Below, one piece after another: positions 17,779 through 25,570 of a stretch of DNA of 64,000 nucleotides; the stretch's first letter is position 1, and the number at the start of each line of letters is the position of its first letter. Location of the stretch: assembly GCA_045595165.1 (NCBI GenBank), contig JAZNZY010000032.1, positions 15,021-79,020 on the forward strand, in the 5' to 3' direction. The position numbers and the translations under genes were made by a program. The stretch is from SFLA01 sp045595165 (GTDB lineage: Bacteria > Bacillota > Clostridia > Oscillospirales > CAG-382). The notes beneath the pieces are model-generated. The model was not told where the DNA came from. It was given only the letters and a program-made list of their open reading frames with translations, and made no database searches.

Positions 17779-17916
17779 CTCGGGGTCCCCGAGAAAGCGT
17801 TTTTCCGTGAAACGCACCGTCTGTTGCGGGCGATTCACGGGGTCCTTAAAAATGCTTTCGCATTTTTGGGGTGTGTCAAGAATCGCCCCTACACATCGAA
17901 AAACCTTTCTTGGGGT
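17779..17916. repeat. Dispersed intergenic repeat, copy 1
   Basis: It opens with the near-palindrome CTCGGGGTCCCCGAG. The central 21 bases at 17819-17839, containing GCGGGCGATTCACG, match 52256-52276 with one difference. Outer arms GGGCGATT (17828) and AATCGCCC (17881) can pair, with an inner hairpin near 17845-17878. It ends AACCTTTCTTGGGGT, again shared with 52298-52312. The copy lies between the methyltransferase terminator and the 3' end of the ArsR-like gene. Confidence 0.7.
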
Positions 17917-17919
17917 GAA

Positions 17920-18231
17920 TCATTCGCAGCTTCCTCTGCTGCAGCCGGAGCAGCGGAGAAGGCTGTCTATGGTGTTTTTTATCACGTTTGCAAGGCAGTT
18001 GTCCGAAATGCTGTAAAGCACCTCTCTGCCGTTTCTGCGCACCTTCAAAAGTCCTGCTTCCTTCAGCAATTTAAGATGGTGGCTTACTGCGGGGGATGAC
18101 ATACTTACCGCCTCTGCCGTGCTTTGTACGCTTGCTTCCGCATAGCACAAATAATGAAATATTTTAAGCCGCGTAGGATCGGAAAGCAGCTTAAAGCTGT
18201 CCGCCGCCGCGACGAATGTGTCTTTTTCCAT
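17920..18231 (-). CDS. ArsR-family transcriptional regulator with Cys-rich tail
   Basis: A 103-residue winged-helix repressor. SFKLLSDPTRLKIFHYL and SSPAVSHHLKLLKEAGL are classic ArsR signatures, followed by the wing RRNGREVLYSIS. The C-terminus, LLRCSGCSRGSCE, has three Cys that could bind metal or an Fe-S species, or sense redox state. I chose the ATG at 18231 because AAAGGAAG precedes it; longer starts lack a ribosome site. It diverges from nifS-nifU, and both promoters are near-consensus and share sequence in inverted orientation, so it probably controls both genes and itself. Confidence 0.88.
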   Translation of the reverse strand: MEKDTFVAAADSFKLLSDPTRLKIFHYLCYAEASVQSTAEAVSMSSPAVSHHLKLLKEAGLLKVRRNGREVLYSISDNCLANVIKNTIDSLLRCSGCSRGSCE

Positions 18232-18253
18232 AAAAGCACTTCCTTTCGGCAAT

Positions 18254-18282
18254 ATTATACCCGTATTTTTTCCAAATGTCAA
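18254..18282 (-). promoter_or_regulatory. Promoter of the ArsR-like gene
   Basis: On the minus strand: -35 TTGACA, 17-base spacer, -10 TATAAT, both perfect. The -10 flank GGGTATAATATTG is nearly repeated in the divergent promoter. Confidence 0.8.
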
Positions 18283-18291
18283 CAAAACCTC

Positions 18292-18319
18292 TTGACTTTG
18301 GATAATTACTGGGTATAAT
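18292..18319 (+). promoter_or_regulatory. Promoter of nifS-nifU-hslO operon
   Basis: -35 TTGACT, 16-base spacer, -10 TATAAT. The pattern TTGAC-TTTGGA-GGGTATAAT is shared with the opposing promoter. Confidence 0.8.
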
Positions 18320-18331
18320 AATATTGACAAT

Positions 18332-18351
18332 GATTAAACAACCGTTTAATC
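18332..18351. promoter_or_regulatory. Inverted repeat, candidate operator
   Basis: GATTAAAC and GTTTAATC are perfect eight-base arms separated by AACC. It lies between the nifS promoter and its ribosome site, where a repressor would block transcription. ArsR proteins bind such AT-rich inverted repeats; binding here is inferred. Confidence 0.5.
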
Positions 18352-18367
18352 GGAAGGAGAAAACCTG

Positions 18368-19543
18368 ATGAAACGTATATATATGGATAACGCCGCTACC
18401 ACGGAAATGTCCTCTGCGGCGATAAATGCAGTAACCGAAGCCTGGAAAGTTTACGGCAATCCTTCCTCCCTGCACGGGGCGGGAAGAGAAGCCTTCTTTA
18501 TGCTGGACAAAGCGAGAGAAGACGTAGCAAATGCTTTGGGTGCAAATAAAAACGAAATTTACTTTACCTCCGGCGGAAGCGAAAGCGATAACTGGGCGAT
18601 CATAGGCGCGGCAAAGTCTATGGCGAAAAAAGGTAAAAACGAAATCATCTCCACCGCTATCGAGCATCACGCGGTCCTTCACACCTTGAACGTGCTGGAG
18701 AAAGAGGGATTTAAGATCATCCTTCTTCCCGTGTCCTCCGATGGATACGTTACCGCCGCACAGGTGGAGGAAGCTATAAACGAGAATACGGCGCTGGTGA
18801 CAGTTATGATGGCAAACAACGAGATCGGCACTATTCAGCCCATAGCGGAGATTGGTGAGATATGCCGTAAAAACGGCGTGCTGTTCCATACCGATGCCGT
18901 TCAGGCGGTGGGACACATTCCCGTCGACGTACAGGCTCTTAACGTGGATATGCTCTCCCTTTCGGGACACAAGTTCCACGGACCCAAAGGCGTGGGAGCG
19001 TTGTACGTTCGCAAAGGCATTCGTCTTCCCAACCTTATAAACGGCGGTGCACAGGAAAACGGACGCCGCGCAGGTACGGAAAACCTTGCGGGTGTTTGCG
19101 GAATGGCGGCGGCACTTAAAGAGGCTACCGAAAATATGGAAGCAAATAACGCAAAAATAATCCCCCTGCGGGACAAGCTCATAAACGGTCTCACCGCAGT
19201 AGAGCGCACCCGTCTTAACGGCGGAAGAGAAAACCGCGTTCCCAACAACGTGTCCGTCTGCTTTGAGGGAATAGAGGGCGAGTCCCTCCTTCTCTGGTTG
19301 GATGCAAAGGGAATATGCGCCTCCAGCGGAAGCGCCTGCACATCCGGCTCACTGGACCCCAGCCACGTTTTGCTGGCAATAGGACTTATACACGAGATAG
19401 CCCACGGCTCGCTCCGTCTGTCCCTTTCCGAGCATACCACCGAGGAAGAGGTGGACTACGTGCTTGAAACCGTACCCGGCATAGTTAAATATTTAAGAGA
19501 AATGTCTCCCGTATGGGAAAAGATAGTTAAAGAGGAGAAATAA
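18368..19543 (+). CDS. nifS: Cysteine desulfurase
   Basis: A 391-residue class V aminotransferase-fold enzyme. MDNAATTEM opens the protein; the PLP-binding lysine is Lys202 in SGHKFHGPKG, and the persulfide-carrying cysteine is Cys324 in SSGSACTSG. It removes sulfur from cysteine and passes it to the scaffold encoded by the next gene for Fe-S cluster assembly. The SAC loop length fits the NifS/IscS group. GGAGAAAACCTG gives the ribosome site. The gene pair replaces a full isc operon and is divergent from an ArsR-like regulator rather than an IscR. Confidence 0.95.
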   Translation: MKRIYMDNAATTEMSSAAINAVTEAWKVYGNPSSLHGAGREAFFMLDKAREDVANALGANKNEIYFTSGGSESDNWAIIGAAKSMAKKGKNEIISTAIEHHAVLHTLNVLEKEGFKIILLPVSSDGYVTAAQVEEAINENTALVTVMMANNEIGTIQPIAEIGEICRKNGVLFHTDAVQAVGHIPVDVQALNVDMLSLSGHKFHGPKGVGALYVRKGIRLPNLINGGAQENGRRAGTENLAGVCGMAAALKEATENMEANNAKIIPLRDKLINGLTAVERTRLNGGRENRVPNNVSVCFEGIEGESLLLWLDAKGICASSGSACTSGSLDPSHVLLAIGLIHEIAHGSLRLSLSEHTTEEEVDYVLETVPGIVKYLREMSPVWEKIVKEEK

Positions 19544-19545
19544 TT

Positions 19546-19998
19546 ATGATATACAGCGAAAAAGTAATGGACCATTTCCAGAATCCCCGTAACGTGGGCA
19601 AGCTCGATGATGCGGACGGAGTAGGCGAAGTAGGCAACGCAAAATGCGGCGATATAATGAAGATATATCTCAAGGTAGACGATAACGGCATCATCACCGA
19701 CGTTAAGTTCAACACCTACGGCTGTGCTTCCGCTATCGCCACCAGCTCTATGGCTACCGAGCTTATCAAGGGCAAGAGCGTAGATGAAGCGTTGCAGCTT
19801 TCCAACAAAGCAGTTGTAGAGGCTTTGGACGGTCTGCCTCCCGTAAAGGTTCACTGCTCCGTATTGGCAGAAGAAGCTGTGCGCGCCGCCGTTGCGGATT
19901 ATTACAAGCGCAAGGGTATCGAAAAAGAGCTTCCCGGCTGTACCGGAGATTGCTCCTGCTGCCATCTTCACGATGAGCATTGCGGTGAAGAAGAATGA
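19546..19998 (+). CDS. nifU: NifU/IscU-type Fe-S cluster scaffold with Cys-rich tail
   Basis: A 150-residue scaffold. The three conserved cluster ligands are Cys34 (AKCGD, followed by the conserved Asp36), Cys60 (TYGCAS) and Cys104 (VKVHCS). After about residue 125 comes an extra tail with CTGDCSCCHLHDEHC, absent from classical IscU, holding five Cys and three His. It could bind an additional metal or cluster. The gene starts two bases after nifS. It supplies assembled clusters to apoproteins in the cytoplasm. Confidence 0.93.
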   Translation: MIYSEKVMDHFQNPRNVGKLDDADGVGEVGNAKCGDIMKIYLKVDDNGIITDVKFNTYGCASAIATSSMATELIKGKSVDEALQLSNKAVVEALDGLPPVKVHCSVLAEEAVRAAVADYYKRKGIEKELPGCTGDCSCCHLHDEHCGEEE

Positions 19999-20867
19999 GC
20001 AGAGTAATACGCGCTATGACGCGGGACGGTTCCGCCCGCGCTCTTATAGCAGACACACGGGATATCGTTAACGAAGCGATCAAGATACATCAGACCGAGC
20101 CCACCGCTTCTGCGGCTTTGGGCAGAGTTCTTACAGCCTGCTCTATGATGGGCACTCTTCTGGGCGAGGAAGAGGATACTCTCACTCTCCGCTTTAAAGG
20201 CGACGGAGAGGGCGGAAGCGTTGTTGCATCCTCCGATTGGAAGGGCAACGTCCGCGGTTTTATTCAGAATCCCGCCTGCGACCTGCCTTTGCGTCCCGAC
20301 GGAAAGCTTAACGTGGGATGCTGTATCGGAAAAGGAAATATGTACGTTCTCCGCGACGTGGGCGGCGAAGAGCCTTACGTCGGTATTGCAAATATAGTAA
20401 GCGGTGAAGTGGCAGAGGATATCGCATCCTATTACGCTAACAGTGAGCAGGTTCCCACCGTTTGCGCGCTGGGCGTGCTTGTTGACCGCGACCGTACCTG
20501 CGCATGCTCCGGCGGTGCGCTTATACAGCTTTTGCCTTTTGCAGACCCCGCCGTTACCGAAATTTTGGAGAAAAACGCTTCCTCCGCACCTCCCATTACC
20601 AAGATGCTGGCGGAAAAGACCTTGGAGGAAATCCTTGCGGTTTATCTTGAAGGTATCGAATACGATGTTTTTGATGAAATTCAAAACGGCTATGAATGTA
20701 ACTGCTCCCGTGAGCGTACCGACAGAGCCTTGGTTTCTTTGGGTAAAAAAGAGCTTACGGATATTTATGAGAACGACGAAAACACCGAAATGACCTGCCA
20801 GTTCTGCGGAAGAAAATATTCTTATACCAAGCAGGAAATAGCCAAACTTATAAAGGAGGCAAAATAA
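19995..20867 (+). CDS. hslO: Redox-regulated chaperone Hsp33
   Basis: A 290-residue protein matching Hsp33. The C-terminal redox switch is visible as CNC at about 235-237 and CQFC at about 267-270, which bind zinc when reduced and form disulfides on oxidation, turning on the holdase. The N-terminal core has RALIADTRDIVNEA. The start overlaps the nifU stop by four bases, showing translational coupling. Placement with Fe-S assembly genes fits an oxidative-stress theme. Confidence 0.95.
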   Translation: MSRVIRAMTRDGSARALIADTRDIVNEAIKIHQTEPTASAALGRVLTACSMMGTLLGEEEDTLTLRFKGDGEGGSVVASSDWKGNVRGFIQNPACDLPLRPDGKLNVGCCIGKGNMYVLRDVGGEEPYVGIANIVSGEVAEDIASYYANSEQVPTVCALGVLVDRDRTCACSGGALIQLLPFADPAVTEILEKNASSAPPITKMLAEKTLEEILAVYLEGIEYDVFDEIQNGYECNCSRERTDRALVSLGKKELTDIYENDENTEMTCQFCGRKYSYTKQEIAKLIKEAK

Positions 20868-21946
20868 TGAACGGAAGAAAAGTTTTTGAAAAGATCTCTG
20901 CTTTGGGCTACGGCGCTGCAGTATTCTTCGATGAAGTAAATATGCACTATATAAGCGGATTTTTCTCTACCGACGGATTCGTTCTCGTAAACGGAGAAGA
21001 AACTGCGCTGGTTATAGATTCCCGCTATTACGAAGCAGCTGCCCGCGCAAAAGCAGAGGGACTTTTGTTTGATGACGTCAACCTTTATCTGCTTGACAGA
21101 AGCTCTTTCAGAATTCTCGGCGAAATGCTTGAGAAAAACGGAATTACCCACGTTTGTTTTGACAGCAACCGTACCACCGTTGCAAGAGAAAAGGCACTGG
21201 AAGAGTTTTTCCCCTCCGTTAAGTTCGGCGGCGTAAACGATATCTGCGGCGAATTCCGCAGAGTAAAGACCGCCCGCGAGGTGGAAAATATCCGTGCAGC
21301 GCAAAAGATCACCGATGCGGCTTTCCTTCACGTGCTTAACTTTATCCGTCCCGGCGTAACCGAAAAAGAGGTTGCCGCAGAGCTTGAATATGCTATGCGC
21401 AAAAACGGTGCTGACGGATTTGCATTCGAAACCATCGCTGTTTCGGGAAAGAACAGTTCTCTTCCTCACGGCGTTCCTTCGGATACTGTTCTTACCGAAA
21501 ACGCATTTCTCACGATGGACTTCGGCGCACGCTATAACGGCTATTGCTCGGATATGACACGTACCGTAGTTCTCGGCAAGGCTGACGAAAAGACAAAACA
21601 TATTTACGAAACCGTTCTCGAAGCCCAGAAGCGCGGTATTGCCGCCGCAAAGGCAGGGGTAGACGGTGCAACCGTAGATGCCGCCGCAAGAGATTATATC
21701 AACTCCTGCGGATACGAAGGCAAGTTCGGACATTCTCTTGGACATTCCCTCGGGCTGGAGATCCACGAATCCCCCAGATTCGCTTCCAGAAGCACGGATA
21801 TTTTCGTTCCCGGCAACATTATGACGGTAGAGCCCGGTATATATATCGAGGGCTTTGGCGGCTGCCGTATCGAGGATATGGTGCTTATTACCGAAACCGG
21901 TTGTGAAAATCTTACAAATTCACCCAAGGAACTTATTGAACTGTAA
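20867..21946 (+). CDS. Xaa-Pro aminopeptidase, M24 family
   Basis: A 359-residue metallopeptidase with an N-terminal creatinase-like domain and a pita-bread catalytic domain. Metal ligands are visible: MDFGARYNGYCSDMTR (two Asp), the His in GHSLGHSLGLEIHE, the Glu in TVEPGIYI and the Glu in CRIEDMVLI. It releases N-terminal residues ahead of proline. The ATG overlaps the hslO stop codon. Clostridial genomes often carry this gene just before efp, as here. Confidence 0.93.
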   Translation: MNGRKVFEKISALGYGAAVFFDEVNMHYISGFFSTDGFVLVNGEETALVIDSRYYEAAARAKAEGLLFDDVNLYLLDRSSFRILGEMLEKNGITHVCFDSNRTTVAREKALEEFFPSVKFGGVNDICGEFRRVKTAREVENIRAAQKITDAAFLHVLNFIRPGVTEKEVAAELEYAMRKNGADGFAFETIAVSGKNSSLPHGVPSDTVLTENAFLTMDFGARYNGYCSDMTRTVVLGKADEKTKHIYETVLEAQKRGIAAAKAGVDGATVDAAARDYINSCGYEGKFGHSLGHSLGLEIHESPRFASRSTDIFVPGNIMTVEPGIYIEGFGGCRIEDMVLITETGCENLTNSPKELIEL

Positions 21947-21954
21947 AAAAACTG

Positions 21955-21983
21955 TTGACAAAAATAGGTTTATTGTTTACAAT
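21955..21983 (+). promoter_or_regulatory. Promoter of efp
   Basis: -35 TTGACA, 17-base spacer, -10 TACAAT, about 54 bases before the efp ATG. Confidence 0.8.
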
Positions 21984-22036
21984 ATATAGAGATAAAAAAG
22001 AGTTCTGCGTATATATGCAGACGAAGGAGGATATAT

Positions 22037-22594
22037 ATGTTATCTGCAGGCGATTTCAGAAACGGCCTTACTTTCGAAATGGACGGACAAGTAATGCAGG
22101 TTGTTGAATTCCAGCACGTTAAACCCGGCAAAGGTGCGGCTTTCGTTCGTACCAAGATGAGAAACGTTATCACCGGTGCCGTTATCGAAACATCTTTCAA
22201 CCCTACCGCAAAATTCCCTTCCGCTACCGTTGAAAAGAAGGATATGGAATATTCCTACAACGATGGCGACCTTTACTACTTCATGGATATGCAGACCTTT
22301 GATCAGGTTCCTCTTAACAGCGATAAGCTTCCCGATAGCTTTAAGTTCGTTAAGGAAGGCCATATGTGCCGTCTGCTTTCCTACAAGGGCAGTGTTTTCT
22401 CTGTTGAACCTCCTATGTTCGTTGAACTTGAGATCACCGAAACCGAGCCCGGCGTAAAGGGAAATACCGCTACCAACGTTACCAAGAACGCAACTGTTGA
22501 AACCGGCGCCGTTATCAGAGTACCTATCTTTGTTAACGAAGGCGACGTAGTTAAGATAGACACCCGTACAGGCGAATATCTTGAGCGTGTATAA
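22037..22594 (+). CDS. efp: Elongation factor P
   Basis: A 185-residue protein of full family length with three beta-barrel domains. The ribosome-contacting loop contains VKPGKGAAFVR, with Lys32 at the site that is modified in other bacteria. C-terminal signature: GAVIRVPIFVNEGDVVKIDTRTGEY. EF-P relieves ribosome stalling at proline runs. No genes for the known lysine modification enzymes are seen in this window. AAGGAGG precedes the ATG. Confidence 0.97.
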   Translation: MLSAGDFRNGLTFEMDGQVMQVVEFQHVKPGKGAAFVRTKMRNVITGAVIETSFNPTAKFPSATVEKKDMEYSYNDGDLYYFMDMQTFDQVPLNSDKLPDSFKFVKEGHMCRLLSYKGSVFSVEPPMFVELEITETEPGVKGNTATNVTKNATVETGAVIRVPIFVNEGDVVKIDTRTGEYLERV

Positions 22595-22612
22595 CGCAGA
22601 AAGGACACGAAA

Positions 22613-23098
22613 ATGACAGTTTCCGAAAAGGCTTCCTACCTCAAGGGTCTTCTTGATGGTATGAATTACGACCAGAATTCCAACGAAGGCAAGCTTTTTG
22701 CCGCTATTCTCGATCTGCTTGAGGATCTCGCTCTTTCCGTTCAGGATCTCGAGGACGAAACAGCTATGCTCAACGATTATATCGAAGAGATAGACGAAGA
22801 CCTGGGCGAGGTTGAAAAGGATTTCTACGAATGCGAAGACGATGATTGTGATTGCGATTGTGACTATGACGATTGCGATTGCGACGATTGCGACTGCGAT
22901 TGCGACGATTGCGATTGCGACTGCGATTGTGAAGATTGCGTAGAAGAGCTTGAGTGCCCCGCTTGCGGCGAAATGATCTATATCGATTCCGAAGAAATCG
23001 AGCACATGGAAAAGGTAATATGCCCTTCCTGCAACGCTGAGCTTGACGTTGTTTGCAACGAATGCGAATGTGATTGCGATTGCGAGGATTGCGAATAA
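22613..23098 (+). CDS. CD1247-type N-terminal domain protein with Asp-Cys repeats and zinc ribbon
   Basis: A 161-residue protein. Residues 1-70 form an acidic helical domain (VSEKASYLKGLLDGM...), recalling clostridial proteins labelled CD1247 N-terminal domain. Residues about 76-109 are an almost pure run of Asp and Cys. A zinc ribbon follows with CPAC and CPSC pairs, then a second short Cys/Asp/Glu tail. The number of Cys and Asp suggests metal binding or storage. It lies 18 bases after efp, so the two are probably co-transcribed. Function is unknown. Confidence 0.85.
   Translation: MTVSEKASYLKGLLDGMNYDQNSNEGKLFAAILDLLEDLALSVQDLEDETAMLNDYIEEIDEDLGEVEKDFYECEDDDCDCDCDYDDCDCDDCDCDCDDCDCDCDCEDCVEELECPACGEMIYIDSEEIEHMEKVICPSCNAELDVVCNECECDCDCEDCE
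22841..22939 (+). repeat. Low-complexity tandem GATTGC/GACTGC codon repeat
   Basis: Alternating Asp and Cys codons (GAT/GAC with TGC/TGT) make a degenerate six-base repeat over about 100 bases inside the preceding gene. Synonymous variation between units shows that the repeat is selected at the protein level rather than being a fresh expansion. Confidence 0.85.
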
Positions 23099-23111
23099 TT
23101 TAACAAACCTT

Positions 23112-23142
23112 AAAAGGGCTGTCTTTTGACACGCCCTTTTTT
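23112..23142 (+). terminator. Intrinsic terminator of efp unit
   Basis: AAAAGGGCTGTC pairs with GACACGCCCTTTT, with one bulged base, and a run of T follows. Confidence 0.8.
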
Positions 23143-23173
23143 AGCAAGAATTTTTACATTAAAGGTGAAAAAT

Positions 23174-23992
23174 ATGCTTAAATCAATTAACATTTGTACT
23201 TATGCAGAAAGTGTTCCTCTTGATGAAGTGTTTGCCGAGATCAAAGCTGCAGGCTTTGATTATGCAGAGCTTAATATGTATTCTTCCCGTCAGACCTATC
23301 CCAACATCTGGAACGGCGCTGACGATGAGGAAATTCTGGCAGTAGGCGAGCTGGCAAAGAAGCACGGTATTACTCCTGTGGGAATCGTATCCGCCGAGCT
23401 GTGGTCAAAATGCCTTACCGATCTTGATCCTGCGGTAAGAGAAGCAGGTATGGACGTTATCCGTAAAATGATCCACGTTTGCGAGGTTTTGGGTATGGAT
23501 ACCGTTCTGGTGGTTCCCGGTGTTGTAAACGAAAAGGTAAGCTATAAAACCGCATACGAAAACGCACAGAGCTGTCTTAAGGTTCTGGGCAAAGAAGCGG
23601 CTGAAAAGGGAATAGTTCTCGCAATAGAAAACGTATGGAACAAATTCCTCCTTTCTCCTCTTGAAATGCGCCGTTTTATCGACGAATGCGGAGATGGCGT
23701 AGGCGCATATTTCGATGCGGGCAATATCGAACGTGACGGTTTCCAGTCCCATTGGATAGAAGCTCTGGGCGAGAAGATACGCCGCGTACATATAAAGGGC
23801 TTTAATAAAGAAAGCGGACAGTTCGTATATCTCAGACAGGGCACAATTGATTGGAAGACCACCTTTGATTGTCTGCGTGCAGCGGGATATGAAGGTCCCG
23901 TTTCTTCCGAAATGTGGCCTGAAGAGGGTATGACCACAAAATACGCTGTGGAAATGTTCTCCGCAGATATGGATATTATTATGAATCTTTAA
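23174..23992 (+). CDS. Sugar phosphate isomerase/epimerase family protein
   Basis: A 272-residue xylose isomerase-like TIM barrel. Metal-ligand motifs: AIENVWN at about 155, AYFDAGN at about 185, RVHIKGF at about 212 and SSEMWPE at about 250. The ATG at 23174 has AAAGGTG upstream; an upstream in-frame ATG at 23126 lies inside the terminator. The next gene is a Gfo/Idh/MocA dehydrogenase 13 bases downstream, a pairing typical of inositol or rare-sugar catabolism. The substrate is not identifiable. Confidence 0.88.
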   Translation: MLKSINICTYAESVPLDEVFAEIKAAGFDYAELNMYSSRQTYPNIWNGADDEEILAVGELAKKHGITPVGIVSAELWSKCLTDLDPAVREAGMDVIRKMIHVCEVLGMDTVLVVPGVVNEKVSYKTAYENAQSCLKVLGKEAAEKGIVLAIENVWNKFLLSPLEMRRFIDECGDGVGAYFDAGNIERDGFQSHWIEALGEKIRRVHIKGFNKESGQFVYLRQGTIDWKTTFDCLRAAGYEGPVSSEMWPEEGMTTKYAVEMFSADMDIIMNL

Positions 23993-24004
23993 GGAGTTTT
24001 TGAA

Positions 24005-25039
24005 ATGAGTAAAGTTCTTCGCGCCGCAATGGTCGGCATCGGCTCTATGGGCCGCGGACATCTTGATAATTACCTCCGTCTTGAAAAAGAGGGATACCCT
24101 ATTAAAGTTGTTGCTCTCTGCGATATAGACGAGAAAAAGTTTACAAACTATAAAGCAGATTTCAATATCGGCGAAGTAGGTGCGGACGGATACGATTTCG
24201 CTTCCTTCAACCTTTATACCGATCTTGAGGAAATGCTTAAAAAGGAAGAGCTGGATATGGTTACCATCGCTCTGCCTACATATCTTCATTGCTGGGGCAC
24301 CTGTCTGTGTCTTGAGGCAGGCGTAAACGTTATTTGCGAAAAGCCTATGGCTCCTTCCGTTGAGGAGTGTGAAAAGATGATCGAAACCGCACACCGTACC
24401 GGCAAAAATCTTATGATCGGTCAGTGCTTGCGCTTTGCAGGTCAGTACGATACCATCAAGAATATCGTTGCTTCCGGAGAATACGGCAAGGCATATTCCG
24501 CTTTCTTCTTCCGTGGCGGCGGAACACCTCTGTGGTCCTATGAAAACTGGCTCTTAAAGCGTGAAAAGGGCGGCGGTGCGCTGTTTGATCAGCACGTTCA
24601 CGATGTTGACGCAGTTAACCACATTTTCGGTATGCCCAAGGCTGTTACCACAAATGGATATACCGTTTTCCCCGAGAGTGCATACGATTGCTGTACCACC
24701 AACTATATCTATGACGATATGATGCCCGTAAACGCTCAGAACGACTGGACTCTTAAGGGCAACGGCTTTTATCAGATATTCCGCGTTAACCTTGAAAAGG
24801 CTACCGTTTGGTTTGATGAAAACGGTCTCCGCGTTATCGATACCGAGGGTAACAACGTTACTCCCGAATACGATACAGAAAACTTCTATTATACCGAGCT
24901 TAAATATTTTGCCGATACTCTTCTCGCAGGGGGCAAGATAGAAAGAGCTACTCCCGAATCTGCCCGCGATACCGTTAAGATCGCTTTGGCGGAAATGGAG
25001 AGCGCAGACAAGCACGGTGAGATAGTATATATCAAGTAA
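24005..25039 (+). CDS. Gfo/Idh/MocA-family oxidoreductase
   Basis: A 344-residue NAD(P)-dependent dehydrogenase. The N-terminal Rossmann motif is MVGIGSMGRGH; the conserved CEKPMAPSVEE (Glu-Lys-Pro) lies at about 118, and the C-terminal domain shows GGGALFDQHVHDVD, with His and Asp in the usual catalytic region. It likely oxidises a sugar or inositol derivative, working with the isomerase upstream. AAGGAG gives a strong ribosome site. Confidence 0.9.
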   Translation: MSKVLRAAMVGIGSMGRGHLDNYLRLEKEGYPIKVVALCDIDEKKFTNYKADFNIGEVGADGYDFASFNLYTDLEEMLKKEELDMVTIALPTYLHCWGTCLCLEAGVNVICEKPMAPSVEECEKMIETAHRTGKNLMIGQCLRFAGQYDTIKNIVASGEYGKAYSAFFFRGGGTPLWSYENWLLKREKGGGALFDQHVHDVDAVNHIFGMPKAVTTNGYTVFPESAYDCCTTNYIYDDMMPVNAQNDWTLKGNGFYQIFRVNLEKATVWFDENGLRVIDTEGNNVTPEYDTENFYYTELKYFADTLLAGGKIERATPESARDTVKIALAEMESADKHGEIVYIK

Positions 25040-25058
25040 CCCTTACCGCAATACAAAA

Positions 25059-25089
25059 CACCCCAAGGAGCGGTCGGCTTCTTGGGGTG
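25059..25089. terminator. Bidirectional intrinsic terminator
   Basis: CACCCCAAG pairs with CTTGGGGTG around a 13-base loop; TGTTTTGTATT follows on the minus strand. It lies between convergent genes. Confidence 0.7.
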
Positions 25090-25092
25090 AAT

Positions 25093-25425
25093 TTATATCA
25101 GCTTGTATATTTTAACGGGTTTTCCCAGTTTTTCGGCATATCTCCAGGTAAAGACCGTACCTCGGGATGAACCGTCCCAAAACGCAATAAGCATATCGCA
25201 TTCCTTGGCGATCAGCTTGTTTCTCACAAGAGGCGCACTTTTTCCGTGGGCTTCATAATCGGGCTTGAATACGGTAAGGGCAATACCTCTTAACCGTGCT
25301 TCACGTTCCGCAAGACGGTCAACGCCCACGGCACCTCCGGTAATTATCTCCGTGGTTTCTGCGGGAATATATTGGGAAATATCAGCATTTTTTATACTTC
25401 TTGAACCGATAACGGCAACTTTCAC
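25093..25425 (-). CDS. Small SLOG-domain nucleotide-binding protein
   Basis: A 110-residue Rossmann-like protein of the SLOG/DUF2493 type. It starts MKVAVIGSRSI and contains EIITGGAVGVDRLAE and AFWDGSSRGT, the usual ligand-binding loops of this fold (as in DprA and YpsA). SLOG domains bind nucleotides or their derivatives, and some act in signalling. The exact role is unknown. It is a single gene, followed by a terminator, and a repeat lies upstream of its start. Confidence 0.85.
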   Translation of the reverse strand: MKVAVIGSRSIKNADISQYIPAETTEIITGGAVGVDRLAEREARLRGIALTVFKPDYEAHGKSAPLVRNKLIAKECDMLIAFWDGSSRGTVFTWRYAEKLGKPVKIYKLI

Positions 25426-25456
25426 GGGCGAAACCTCCTGTATTTAAAGGGGGGAT

Positions 25457-25497
25457 TTTCTCGGGGTCCCCAAAAATCCGCAGGATTTTAGGGGTGA
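25457..25497. repeat. Partial copy of the dispersed intergenic repeat
   Basis: TTTCTCGGGGTCCCC is shared with the start of the 17779 and 52214 copies. GGATTTT and AAAAATCC flank it and can pair; the GCGGGCGATTCACG core is absent. It lies between the SLOG gene and the mutase gene. Confidence 0.5.
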
Positions 25498-25570
25498 CAT
25501 CAGTATATAACTAATTCTTGTTGTTGTCAACTTTGGCTTTAATTTCTTTTTGAAAAGAGTTTTTTATATT

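Noticed and set aside
17714..18099. Plus-strand ORFs across the repeat and the ArsR-like gene
   Set aside because: They cover a structured repeat and run antisense to a well-supported gene; no ribosome sites.
22841..22939. Repeats resembling a CRISPR or satellite array
   Set aside because: The unit is six bases, in frame and encodes Asp-Cys; there are no spacers and no cas genes.
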